Source: Calliopsis andreniformis
Lineage: Eukaryota > Arthropoda > Insecta > Hymenoptera > Andrenidae
Direction: 5' to 3'
Length of the DNA: 64,000 bases
Assembly: GCF_051401765.1 (NCBI RefSeq)
Contig: NW_027480450.1
Location: 4,030,001-4,094,000 of the forward strand
The translations under genes and the position numbers were made by a program. The notes beneath the pieces were generated by a model. The model was not told where the DNA came from, searched no databases, and saw only the letters and a program-made list of their open reading frames with translations. Below, one piece after another: positions 24,301-37,425 of this stretch. Each line of letters starts with the position of its first letter. Within the stretch, counting starts at the first letter, position 1.

Positions 24301-26155
24301 TCCTCAATTCTCGATATTCAATCCTCAATACTGAATCTTCAATCCTCAATCCTCAATCCTCAATTCTCAATCCTCAATCCTGAATCTTCAATCCTCTGTC
24401 CCAAATACTCAATCCTCAATCCTCAATGCTCAATCCCCAATCCTCACTCTTCAATCCTCAATACTCAATCTTCAAAACTGAATTCTCAATCCTCAATCCT
24501 CAATCCTCAATCCTCAATCCTCAATCATCAAGCCTCAATCTTCAATACTCAATCCTCAATCCTCAATACTCAATCCTCAATTCTCTACCATCAATACTCA
24601 ATCCTCAATACACTATAGAATATCCTGAATTCGCAGGATTCAATACTCAAACCTTAATCCTCAACCATCAGCCCTCATCCTCCATCCTCGATCCTCAGCA
24701 CTCATCCTCAATCCTCAATACTCAATCCTCAATCCTCAATCCTCAATCGTCAACCTTCAATCCTGAATATTCAGTCTTCAATCCTCAATCCATAATTCTC
24801 AATCCTCAATCCTCAGTCCTCAATCCTCAATCCTCAATTCTCAATCCTCAATCCTCAGTCCTCAGACCTCAAACATCAATACTCAACCCTCAGTCCTCGT
24901 CCTCAGTCCACAACCCTCAATACTCAATCCTCAAACTTCAATCATCAATATTCAATCTTCAATCCTCAATCCTCAATCCTCAGTCCTCAATCCTCAGTCC
25001 TCAAACCTCAATCCTGAATCCTCAATCCTGAATCCTCAATCTTCAGCCCCCAGTCCTCAACAATCAGTTGTCAATCCTCAATCCTCAATAGAATATCCTC
25101 AATTTACAGTTTTCAATACTGAATACTCTATCTGCAATCTTCAAATCTCTATCCACAAACATCAATTCTCATCACTCAACCCTCAACACTCAGTCCTCAA
25201 TGTTCAATCCCCAATCCTCAATTCTCAATCTTCAATTCTCAATACTGTATCTTCAATCCTCAAACCTCAATCCTCAATCCACAATCCTCAATCCTCAGTC
25301 TTCAATCCTCAGTCCCCAATCCTCAATCCCCAATCCTCAATCCTCAATCCTCAATCCTCAATCCTCAATACTCAATCCTCAATCCTCAGTCATGAATACT
25401 CAATCTTCAATACTCAATCCTCAGTCCTCTATCCTCAATCCTCAATCCTCAAACCTCAATTGTCAATCCTCAATCCCCAATCCTCAATCCTCAATTCTCA
25501 ATCCTCAATCCTCAATCTTCAATCCTCAATACTCAATCCTCAGTAATGAATACTGGATCTTCAATACTCAATCCTCAATCCTCTATCCTCAATACTCAAT
25601 CCTCAATCCTCAATCGTCAATCCTCAATCCCCAATCCTCAATCTTCAATCCTCAATCCTCAATCCTCAATTTCCAATCCTCAATCTTCAATCCTCAATCC
25701 TCAATACTCAATCCTCAATCCTCAATCTTCAATCCTCAATACTCAACCTTCACTCCTCAATTCCCAATCCTCAATCTTTAATCCCCAATCCTCAATCCTC
25801 AATCTTCAATCCTCAATACTCAATCTTCAATCCACAGACCTCAATCATCAATCCTCAATTCTCAATCCTCAATCCTCAATCCTCAGACCTCAAACTTCAA
25901 TACTCAACCCTCAGTCCTCGTCCTCAATCCACAACCCTCAATCCTCTATCCTCAATCTTCAATCATCAATATTCAACCTTCAATACTCAATCCTCAATCC
26001 TCAATCCTCAGTCCTCAATCCTCAATGTTCAATCCTCAATACCCAATCCTCAATCTTCAATCCTCAATCCTCAATCCTCAATCCTCAGTCCTCAAACCTC
26101 AATCCTGAATCCTCAATCCTGCATCCTCAATCTTCAGCCCTCAGTCCTCAACAAG
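21301..26155 (+). repeat. Higher-order unit 3, expanded mosaic
   Basis: Order: A1 (21301), B2 (21788), A4 (22229), A4 side branch (23075), B1 variant (23297), A2 (24151), B2 (24623), A4 (25065). At about 25.5 kb it jumps into the AATGAATACTGGATC module just upstream of A1 (26156), without an intervening A3 or B1. The 22.2-22.6 kb and 25.0-25.4 kb parts are copies of one another (shift 2836), so the unit contains an internal duplication. Confidence 0.78.
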
Positions 26156-28946
26156 CAGTTGTCAATCCTCAATCCTCAATAGAATATTCTCAATTCACAG
26201 TTTTCTATACTCAATACTCAATCTGCAATCTTCAAATCTGTATCCACAAACATCAATTCTCATTACTCAGCCCTCAACACTCAGTCCTCAATGTTCAATA
26301 CTCAATCCTCAAATCTCGATCTTCAATCCTCAATACTGAATCTTCAATCCTCAATCCTCAATCCTCAATTCTCAATCCTCAATCCTGAATCTTCAATCCT
26401 CTGTCCCAAATACTCAATCCTCAATCCTCAGTCCTCAATCCTCAATGCTCAATCCCCAATCCTCAATCTTCAATCCTCAATACTCAATCTTCAATACTGA
26501 ATTCTCAATCCTCAATCCTCAATCCTCAATCCTCAATCCTCAAACATCAACCCTCAATCTTCAATACTCAATCCTCAATCCTCAATTCTCAATCCTCAAT
26601 TCTCAACCATCAATACTCAATCCTCAATACACTATAGAATATCCTGAATTCGCAGGATTCAATACTCAAACCTTAATCCTCAACCATCAGCCCTCATCCT
26701 CCATCCTCGATCCTCAGCCCTCATCCTCAATCCTCAATACTCAATCCTCAATCCTCAATCCTCAATCGTCAACCTTCAATCCTGAATATTCAGTCCTCAA
26801 TCCTCAATCCTCAATTCTCAAACCTCAATCCTCAGTCCTCAGACCTCAAACATCAATACTCAACCCTCAGTCCTCGTCCTCAGTCCACAACCCTCAATAC
26901 TCAATCCTCAACCTTCAATCATCAATATTCAATCTTCAATCCTCAATCCTCAATCCTCAGTCCTCAATCCTCAGTCCTCAAACCTCAATCCTGAATCCTC
27001 AATCCTGAATCCTCAATCTTCAGCCCCCAGTCCTCAACAATCAGTTGTCAATCCTCAATCCTCAATAGAATATCCTCAATAAACAGTTTTCAATACTGAA
27101 TACTCTATCTGCAATCTTCAAATCTCTATCCACAAACATCAATTCTCATCACTCAGACCTCATCCTCAATCCTCAATCGTCAATACTCAATCCTCAATCT
27201 TCAATCCTCAATACTCAACCTTCAATCCTCAATCCTCAGTCCTCAATCCTCAATTCTGAATCCTCAATACTCAACCTTCAACCGTCAATCCTCAGTCCTC
27301 AATATTCAGCCATCAATCCTCAATTCTCAATACTCAATAGAGTATCCTGAATTCGCAAGATTCAATCCTCAAACCTCAATCCTCAATCCTCAGTCCCCAA
27401 TCCTCAGTCTTCAATCCTCAATCCTCAGTCCTCAATCCTCAATCCTCCATCCTCAATCCTCAACACTCAATCTTCAATCCTCAATCCTCAATTCTCAATC
27501 CTCAATCCTCAATCCTCAACCCTCATTCTTCAATCCTCAATACCCAATCCACAATCCCCAATCCTCAATCCTCAGTCCTCAAACCTCAATCCTGAATCCT
27601 CAAACCTGTATCCTCAATCTTCAGCCCTCAGTCCTCAACAATCAGTTGTCAATCCTCAATCCTCGATAGAATATCCTCAATTCACAGTTTTCAATACTCA
27701 ATACTCCATCTGCAATCTTCAAATCACTATCCACAAACATCAATTCTCATCACTCAACCCTCAACACTCAGTCCCCAATCCTCAATCATCAATCTTCAAT
27801 CGTCAATCCTCAATCCTCAATCGTCAACCTTCAATCCTGAATATTCAGTCTTCAGTCCTCAATCCACAATCCACAATCCTCAACCCTCATTCTTCAATCC
27901 TCAATACCCAATCCTCAATCTTCAATCGTCAATCCTCAATCATCAATTCTCAATCCTCAATCCTCAGTCCTCAGTCCTCAATCCTCAGTCCTCAACCCTC
28001 AGCCCTCATCCTCAATCCCCAATCCTCAATCCTCAATCCTCAATCTTCAATCCTCAATACTCAACCTTCAATCCTCAATCCTCAGTCCTGAAACCTCAAT
28101 TCTGAATCCTCAACCCTGAATCCTCAAACTTCAGCCCTCAGTCCTCAACAGTCAGTTGTCAATCCTCTATCCCCTATAGAATATCCTCAACTCACAGTTT
28201 TCAGTACTCAGTACTCAATCTGCAATCTTCAAATCTCTATCCACAAACATCAATTCTCACCTCTCTACCCTCAACACTCAGTACTCAATGTTCAAACCTC
28301 AATTCTCAATTCTCAACCTACAATCCTCAATACTGAATCTTCAATCCTCAATCCTCAATCCTCAATCCTCAATCCTGAATCCTCAATCCTCAATCCTCAA
28401 TCTTCAATCCTCAGTCCCAAATCCTCAATCTTCAATCCTCAATCCTCAATCCTCAATCCTCAATCCTCAATCCTCAATCTTCAATCCTCAATACTCAATC
28501 CTCGATCCTCAATCAACAATCCTCAATCCTCAATCCTCAGTCCTCAATCAACAATCCTCAATCTTCAATCCTCAATCCTCAATCCTCAATCCTCAATCCT
28601 CAATCCTCAATCCTCAATCATCAATCCTCAATCTTTAATACTCAGTCCTCAATCCTCAATCCTCAATCCTCAATACTCAACCTACAATCCTCAATTCTTC
28701 AATACTCAATAGAATATCCTGAATTCTCAGGATTCAATACTCAAACCTGAATCCTCAACCCTCAGCACTCATCCTCCATCCTCAATCCTCAATCCTCAAT
28801 CCTCAATCTTCAATCCTCAATACTCAATCCTCAGTAATGAATACTGGATCTTCAATACTCAATCCTCAATCCTCTATCCTCAATCCTCAATCCTCAATCC
28901 TCAATCGTCAATCCTCAATCCCCAATCCTCAATCTTCAATCCTCAG
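25509..28946 (+). repeat. Large duplication, copy 2 (partner near 17335-20814)
   Basis: It contains A1 (26156), B2 (26643), A4 (27042), B3 (27346), A2 (27643), A3 (28153) and B1 (28718), a nearly full higher-order unit. Differences from copy 1 include the 42-base loss near 26.8 kb, GAGTATCC near 27343 and CCCCTATAG near 28173. The match ends at about 28946, where this copy skips forward to TCAGACCTCAAACTTC. Confidence 0.85.
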
Positions 28947-29668
28947 ACCTCAAACTTCAATACTCAGCCCTCAGTCCTCGTCCTCAATCCACAACCCTCA
29001 ATCCTCTATCCTCAATATTCAATCATCAATATTCAACTTTCAATACTCAATCCTCAATCCTCAATCCTCAGTCCTCAATCCTCAATGTTCAATCCTCAAT
29101 CCTCAATTCTCAATCCTCAATCCTCAGTCCTCAGACCTCAAACATCAATACTCAACCCTCAGTCCTCGTCCTCAGTCCACAACCCTCAATACTCAATCCT
29201 CAACCTTCAATCATCAATATTCAATCTTCAATCCTCAATCCTCAATCCTCAGTCCTCAATCCTCAGTCCTCAAACCTCAATCCTGAATCCTCAATCCTGA
29301 ATCCTCAATCTTCAGCCCCCAGTCCTCAACAATCAGTTGTCAATCCTCAATCCTCAATAGAATATCCTCAATTCACAGTTTTCAATACTGAATACTCTAT
29401 CTGCAATCTTCAGATCTCTATCCACAAACATCAATTCTCATCACTCAACCCTCAACACTCAGTCCCCAATCCTCAATCTTCAATCCTCAATCCTCAATCA
29501 TCAATCCTCAATCCTCAATCTTCAATCCTCAACACTCAATCTTCAATCCTCAATCCTCAATTCTCAATCCTCAATCCTCAATCCTCAATCCTCAACCCTC
29601 ATTCTTCAATCCTCAATACCCAATCCTCAATCCCCAATCCTCAATCCTCAATCCTCAATCCTCAATAC
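28947..29668 (+). repeat. Deletion-bearing end of a higher-order unit (A1 missing)
   Basis: Here the B1-A1-B2-A4 path is shortened. From about 29085 the sequence passes from the TCAATGTTC module directly into the stretch normally found upstream of A4 (29334). A3 (28153) to A4 is 1181 bases; A3-A1 plus A1-A4 would give about 2210, so about 1030 bases with A1 and B2 are absent. Confidence 0.75.
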
Positions 29669-32100
29669 TCAATCCTCAATCCTCAGTCATGAATACTCAA
29701 TCTTCAATACTCAATCCTCAGTCCTCTATCCTCAATCCTCAATCCTCAAACCTCAAACGTCAATCCTCAATCCCCAATCCTCAATCTTCAATCCTCAATC
29801 CTCAATCCTCAATCCTCAATCCTCAACCTTCAATCCTCAATACTCAATCTTCACTCCTCAATTCCCAATCCTCAATCCTTAATCACCAATCCTCAATCCT
29901 CAATCTTCAATCCTCAATACTCAATCTTCAATCCTCAGTCCTCAATCCTCAATCCTCAATTCTCAATCATCAATCCTCTATCCTCAGACCTCAAACATCC
30001 ATACTCAACCCTCAGTCCTCGTCCTAATTCCACATACCTCAATACTCAATCCTCAATCTTCAATCATCAATATTCAATCTTCAACCCTCAATCCTCAATA
30101 CCCAGTCCTCAATCCTCAGTCCTCAAACCTCAATCCTGAATCCTCAAACCTGTATCCTCAATCTTCAGCCCCCAGTCCTCAACAATCAGTTGTCAATCCT
30201 CAATCCTCAATAGAATATCCTCAATTCACTGTTTTCAGTACTCAATACTCTACCTGCAATCTTCAAATCTCTATCCACAAACATCCATTCTCAGCACTCA
30301 ACCCTCAACACTCAGTCCTCAATGTTCAATCCTCAATTCTCAATTCTCAGTCTTCAATCCTCAATACTGAATCTTCAATCCTCAATCCTCAATACTCAAT
30401 CCTCAATCCTCAATCCTCAATCTTCAATCCTCAGTCCCAAATCCTCAATCTTCAATCCTCAATACTCAATCCTCAATCCTCAATCCTCAATCCTCAATCT
30501 TCAATCCTCAATTCTCAATCCTCAATCCTCAATCCTCAATACTCAATCCTCAATCCTCAATCCTCAACCATCAATCCTCAATCCTCAATACTCAGTCCTC
30601 AATCCTCAATCCTCAATCCTCAATCCTCAGACATCAATCATCGATCCTCAATCTTCAATACTCAGTCCTCAATCCTCAATCCTCAATCCTCAATACTCAA
30701 CCATAAATCCTCAATTCTTCAATACTCAATAGAATATCCTGAATTCTCAGGATTCAATACTCAAACCTCAATCCTCAACCCTCAGACCTCAATCCTCAAT
30801 CGTCAATCCTCAATCCCCAATCCTCAATCTTCAATCTTCAATCGTCAACACTCAATCTTCTATCCTCAGTCCTCAATTCTCAATCCTCAATCCTCAATCC
30901 TCAATCGTCTATCTTCAATCCTGAATATTCAATCATCAATCCACAATCCTCCATCCTCAATCCTCAACCCTCATTCTTCAATCCTCAATACCCAATCCTC
31001 AATCTTCAATCCTCAATCCTCAATCCTCAATTCTCAATCCTCAATCCTCAGTCCTCAGTCCTCAATCCTCAGTCCTCAACCCTCAGCCCTCATCCTCAAT
31101 CCTCAATACTCAATTATCAATCCTCAATCTTCAATCCTCAAGACCCAACCTTCAATCCTCAATCCTCAGTCCTCAATCCTCAATCCTCAATCCTCAGTCC
31201 TCAGTCCCCAAACCTCAATCCTCAACCCTCAGACCTCATCCTCAATCCTCAATCGTCAATACTCAATCCTCAATCTTCAATCCTCAATACTCAACCTTCA
31301 ATCCTCAATCCTCAGTCCTCAATCCTCAATTCTGAATCCTCAATACTCAACCTTCAACCGTCAATCCTCAGTCCTCAATATTCAGCCATCAATCCTCAAT
31401 TCTCAATACTCAATAGAATATCCTGAATTCGCAAGATTCAATCCTCAAACCTCAATGCTCAATCCTCAGTCCCCAATCCTCAGTCTTCAATCCTCAATCC
31501 TCAGTCCTCAATCCTCAATCCTCAATCCTCAATCTTCAATCCTCAGTACTCAATCCTCAATCCTCAATCCTCAATCTTCAATCCTCAGTCATCAATCCTC
31601 AATCTTCAATACTCAATCGTCAATCGTCAGACCTCAATCCTCAATCCTCAATCCTCGTTCCTCAAACCTCAATCCTCAACCCTCAGTCCTCATCCCCAAT
31701 TCTCAATTCTCAATCTTCAATACTCAATCCTCAATCCTCAATTCTCAGTCCTCAATACTCAATCCTCAATCCTCAATCCTCAATCTTCAATCCTCAATAC
31801 TCAATCATCACTCCTCAGTTCCCAATCCTCAATCCTTAATCCCCAATCCTCAATCCTCAATCTTCAATCCTCAATACTCAATCTTCAATCCTCAGTCCTC
31901 AATCCTCAATCCTCATTTCTCAACCCTTAACCCTCAATCCTCAGACCTCAAACATCAATAGTCAACCCTCAGTCCTCGTCCTCAATCCACAATCGTCAAT
32001 ACTCAATCCTCAATCTTCAATCCTCAATACACAATCTTCAATCCTCAATCCTCAGTCCTCAAACCTCAATTCCGAATCCTCAATCCTCAATCCTCAATCC
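29669..32100 (+). repeat. 2432-bp tandem duplication, copy 1
   Basis: It contains A4 (30187), B1 (30738) and B3 (31422). Every marker recurs 2432 bases later. Unusual shared features are TCAACCATAAATCC before B1 and CACATACCTC after block C. Confidence 0.9.
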
Positions 32101-34532
32101 TCAATCCTCAATCCTCAGTCATGAATACTCAATCTTCAATACTCAATCCTCAGTCCTCTATCCTCAATCCTCAATCCTCAAACCTCAAACGTCAATTCTC
32201 AATCCCCAATCCTCAATCTTCAATCCTCAATCCTCAATCCTCAATCCTCAATCCTCAACCTTCAATCCTCAATACTCAATCTTCACTCCTCAATTCCCAA
32301 TCCTCAATCCTTAATCACCAATCCTCAATCCTCAATCTTCAATCCTCAATACTCAATCTTCAATCCTCAGTCCTCAATCCTCAATCCTCAATTCTCAATC
32401 ATCAATCCTCTATCCTCAGACCTCAAACATCCATACTCAACCCTCAGTCCTCGTCCTCATTCCACATACCTCAATACTCAATCCTCAATCTTCAATCATC
32501 AATATTCAATCTTCAACCCTCAATCCTCAATACCCAGTCCTCAATCCTCAGTCCTCAAACCTCAATCCTGAATCCTCAAACCTGTATCCTCAATCTTCAG
32601 CCCCCAGTCCTCAACAATCAGTTGTCAATCCTCAATCCTCAATAGAATATCCTCAATTCACTGTTTTCAGTACTCAATACTCTACCTGCAATCTTCAAAT
32701 CTCTATCCACAAACATCCATTCTCAGCACTCAACCCTCAACACTCAGTCCTCAATGTTCAATCCTCAATTCTCAATTCTCAGTCTTCAATCCTCAATACT
32801 GAATCTTCAATCCTCAATCCTCAATACTCAATCCTCAATCCTCAATCCTCAATCTTCAATCCTCAGTCCCAAATCCTCAATCTTCAATCCTCAATACTCA
32901 ATCCTCAATCCTCAATCCTCAATCCTCAATCTTCAATCCTCAATTCTCAATCCTCAATCCTCAATCCTCAATACTCAATCCTCAATCCTCAATCCTCAAC
33001 CATCAATCCTCAATCCTCAATACTCAGTCCTCAATCCTCAATCCTCAATCCTCAATCCTCAGACATCAATCATCGATCCTCAATCTTCAATACTCAGTCC
33101 TCAATCCTCAATCCTCAATCCTCAATACTCAACCATAAATCCTCAATTCTTCAATACTCAATAGAATATCCTGAATTCTCAGGATTCAATACTCAAACCT
33201 CAATCCTCAACCCTCAGACCTCAATCCTCAATCGTCAATCCTCAATCCCCAATCCTCAATCTTCAATCTTCAATCGTCAACACTCAATCTTCTATCCTCA
33301 GTCCTCAATTCTCAATCCTCAATCCTCAATCCTCAATCGTCTATCTTCAATCCTGAATATTCAATCATCAATCCACAATCCTCCATCCTCAATCCTCAAC
33401 CCTCATTCTTCAATCCTCAATACCCAATCCTCAATCTTCAATCCTCAATCCTCAATCCTCAATTCTCAATCCTCAATCCTCAGTCCTCAGTCCTCAATCC
33501 TCAGTCCTCAACCCTCAGCCCTCATCCTCAATCCTCAATACTCAATTATCAATCCTCAATCTTCAATCCTCAAGACCCAACCTTCAATCCTCAATCCTCA
33601 GTCCTCAATCCTCAATCCTCAATCCTCAGTCCTCAGTCCCCAAACCTCAATCCTCAACCCTCAGACCTCATCCTCAATCCTCAATCGTCAATACTCAATC
33701 CTCAATCTTCAATCCTCAATACTCAACCTTCAATCCTCAATCCTCAGTCCTCAATCCTCAATTCTGAATCCTCAATACTCAACCTTCAACCGTCAATCCT
33801 CAGTCCTCAATATTCAGCCATCAATCCTCAATTCTCAATACAAAATAGAATATCCTGAATTCGCAAGATTCAATCCTCAAACCTCAATGCTCAATCCTCA
33901 GTCCCCAATCCTCAGTCTTCAATCCTCAATCCTCAGTCCTCAATCCTCAATCCTCAATCCTCAATCTTCAATCCTCAGTACTCAATCCTCAATCCTCAAT
34001 CCTCAATCTTCAATCCTCAGTCATCAATCCTCAATCTTCAATACTCAATCGTCAATCGTCAGACCTCAATCCTCAATCCTCAATCCTCGTTCCTCAAACC
34101 TCAATCCTCAACCCTCAGTCCTCATCCCCAATTCTCAATTCTCAATCTTCAATACTCAATCCTCAATCCTCAATTCTCAGTCCTCAATACTCAATCCTCA
34201 ATCCTCAATCCTCAATCTTCAATCCTCAATACTCAATCATCACTCCTCAGTTCCCAATCCTCAATCCTTAATCCCCAATCCTCAATCCTCAATCTTCAAT
34301 CCTCAATACTCAATCTTCAATCCTCAGTCCTCAATCCTCAATCCTCATTTCTCAACCCTTAACCCTCAATCCTCAGACCTCAAACATCAATAGTCAACCC
34401 TCAGTCCTCGTCCTCAATCCACAATCGTCAATACTCAATCCTCAATCTTCAATCCTCAATACACAATCTTCAATCCTCAATCCTCAGTCCTCAAACCTCA
34501 ATTCCGAATCCTCAATCCTCAATCCTCAATCC
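32101..34532 (+). repeat. 2432-bp tandem duplication, copy 2
   Basis: This copy has A4 (32619), B1 (33170) and B3 (33854). It differs from copy 1 at a handful of bases I could see: CAATTCTCAATCCCC near 32193 against CAATCCTCAATCCCC; CCTCATTCCAC near 32455 against CCTAATTCCAC; and ACAAAATAG near 33841 against ACTCAATAG. Similarity continues to about 34573 before the next module diverges, as expected for a tandem event. Confidence 0.9.
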
Positions 34533-37425
34533 TCAATCCTCAATCCTCAGTCATGAATACTCAATCTTCAATATTCAATCCTCAATCCTATATCCTCAAT
34601 CCTCAATCCTCAATCCTCAATCCTCAATCCTCAATCTTCAATCCTCAATACACAATCTTCAATCCTCAATCCTCAGTTCTCAAACCTCAATTCCGAATCC
34701 TCAATCCTGAATCCTCAATCTTCAGCCCTCAGTTCTCAACAATCAGTTGTCAATCCTCAATCCTCAATAGAAAATCATCAATTCACAGTTTTCAATACTC
34801 AATACTCTATCTGCAATCTTCAAATGTCTATCCACAAACATCAATCCTCATCACTCAACCCTCAACACTCAGCCCTCAATGTTCAATCCTCAGTCCTCAA
34901 TCCTCAATCCTCAATCCTCAATACTCAACCATCAATCCTCAATTCTTCAATACTCAATAGAATATCCTGAATTCTCAGGATTCAATACTGAAGCCTCTAT
35001 CCTCAACCCTCAGCCCTCATCCTCCATCCTCAATCTTCAATCCTCAATACTCAATCCTCAGTCATGAATACTCAATCTTCAATACTCAATCCTCAATCCT
35101 CTATCCTCAATCCTCAATCCTCAGTCCTCAATCCTCAATCCTCAACCGTCAATCCTCAATCCCCAACCCTCAATCTTCAATCCTCAATCCTCAATCCTCA
35201 ACCCTCAATCCTCAGTCATCAGTCATGAGTACTCAATCTTCAATAATCAATCCTCAATCCTCTATCCTCAATCCTCAATCCTCAATCCTCAATCTTCAAT
35301 CCTCAATACTCAATCTTCACTCCTCAATTCCCAATCCTCAATCCTTAATCCCCAACCCTCAAACCTCAATCTGCAATCCTCAATACTCAATCTTCAATCC
35401 TCAGTCCTCAATCCTCAATCCTCAATTCTCAATCCTCAATCCTCAGTTCTCAGACCTCAAACATCAATACTCAACCCTCAGTCCTCGTCCTCAGTCCACA
35501 ACCCTCGATACTCACTCCTCAATCTTCAATCATCAATATTCAATCTTCAATCCTCAATCCTCAATCCTCAGTCCTCAATCCTCAGTCCTCAAACCACAAT
35601 CCTGAATCCTCAATCCTGAATCCTCAATCTTCAGCCCCCAGTCCTCAACAATCAGTTGTCAATCCTCAATCCTCAATAGAATATCCTGAATTCACAGTTT
35701 TCAATACTCAATACCCTATCTGCAATCTTCAAATCTCTATCCACAAACATCAATTCTCACCACTCAACCCTCAACACTAAGTCCCCAATCCTCAATCTTC
35801 AATCCTCAATCCTCAATCCTCAATCCTCAATCCTCAATCTTCAATACTCAACACTCAATCTTCAATCCTCAATCCTCAATTCTCAATCCCCAATCCTCAA
35901 TCCTCAACCCTCATTCTTCAATCCTCAATACCCAATCCTCAATCTTCAATTCTCAATCCTCAATCCTCAATTCTCAATCCACAATCCTCAGCCCTCAGTC
36001 CTCAATCCTCAGTCCTCAACCCTCAGCCCTCATCCTCAATCCTCAATTCTCAATCCTCAATCCTCAATCTTCAATCCTCAATACTCAACCTTCAATCCTC
36101 AATCCTCAGTCCTCAAACCTCAATTCTGAATCCTCAATCCTGAATCCTCAATCTTCAGCCCTCAGTCCTCAACAATCAGTTGTCAATCCTCAATCCTCGA
36201 TAGAATATCCTCAATTCACAGTTTTCAATACTCAATACTCCATCTGCAATCTTCAAATCACTATCCACAAACATCAATTCTCATCACTCAACCCTCAACA
36301 CTCAGTCCTCAATGTTCAATACTCAATCCTCAATTCTCGATATTCAATCCTCAATACTGAATCTTCAATCCTCAATCCTCAATCCTCAATTCTCAATCCT
36401 CAATCCTGAATCTTCAATCCTCTGTCCCAAATACTCAATCCTCAATCCTCAATGCTCAATCCCCAATCGTCACTCTTCAATCCTCAATACTCAATCTTCA
36501 ATACTGAATACTCAATCCTCAATCCTCAATCCTCAATCCTCAATCCTCAATCATCAACCCTCAATCTTCAATACTCAATCCTCAATCCTCAATTCTCAAT
36601 CCTCACTTCTCAACCATCAATACTCAATCCTCAATACACTATAGAATATCCTGAATTCGCAGGATTCAATACTCAAACCTTAATCCTCAACCATCAGCCC
36701 TCATCCTCCATCCTCGATCCTCAGCCCTCATCCTCAATCCTCAATACTCAATCCTCAATCCTCAACCCTCAATCCTCAATCGTCAACCTTCAATCCTGAA
36801 TACCCAGTCTTCAATCCTCAATCCTCAATTCTCAATCCTCAATCCTCAGTCCTCAGTCCTCAGTCCTCAGTCCTCAACCCTCAGCCGTCATCCTCAATCC
36901 CCAATCCTCAATGCTCAGTCCTCAATCTTCAATCCTCAATACTCAACCTTCAATCCTAAATCCTCAGTCCTCAAACCTCAATTCTGAATCCTCAACCCTG
37001 AATCCTCAACCCTCAGCCCTCAGTCCTCAACAGTCAGTTGTCAATCCTCAATCCTCAATAGAATATCCTCAATTCACAGTTTTCAGTACTCAGTACTCAA
37101 TCTGCAATCTTCAAATCTCTATCCACAAACATCAATTTACATCTCTCAACCTTCAACACTCAGTCCTCAATGTTCAATCCTCAATTCTCAATCCTCAATC
37201 TTCAATCCTCAGTACTGAATCTTCAAACCTCAATCCTCGAACCTCAATCCTTAATCCTCAATCCTCAATTTCAATCCTCAGTCCCAAATCCTCAATCTTC
37301 AATCCTCAATCCTCAATCCTCAAAGCTCAATCCTCAATCCTCAATCCTCAATCCTCAGTCCTGAAACCTCAATTCTGAATCCTCAACCCTGAATCCTCAA
37401 ACTTCAGCCCTCAGTCCTCAACAGT
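34533..37425 (+). repeat. Mosaic unit: A4 side branch, B1 variant, A4, A2, B2, A3
   Basis: Markers are at 34744, 34966, 35653, 36177, 36650 and 37035. This is the fullest copy of the segment also seen at 2.0-3.9, 12.0-14.4 and 22.9-24.7 kb. The A block at 35653 reads TCCTGAATTCACAG: the TGAATTC of a B block followed by the ACAG of an A block. That is either a single C-to-G change or a trace of exchange between the families. A second A3 follows at 37426. Confidence 0.78.
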
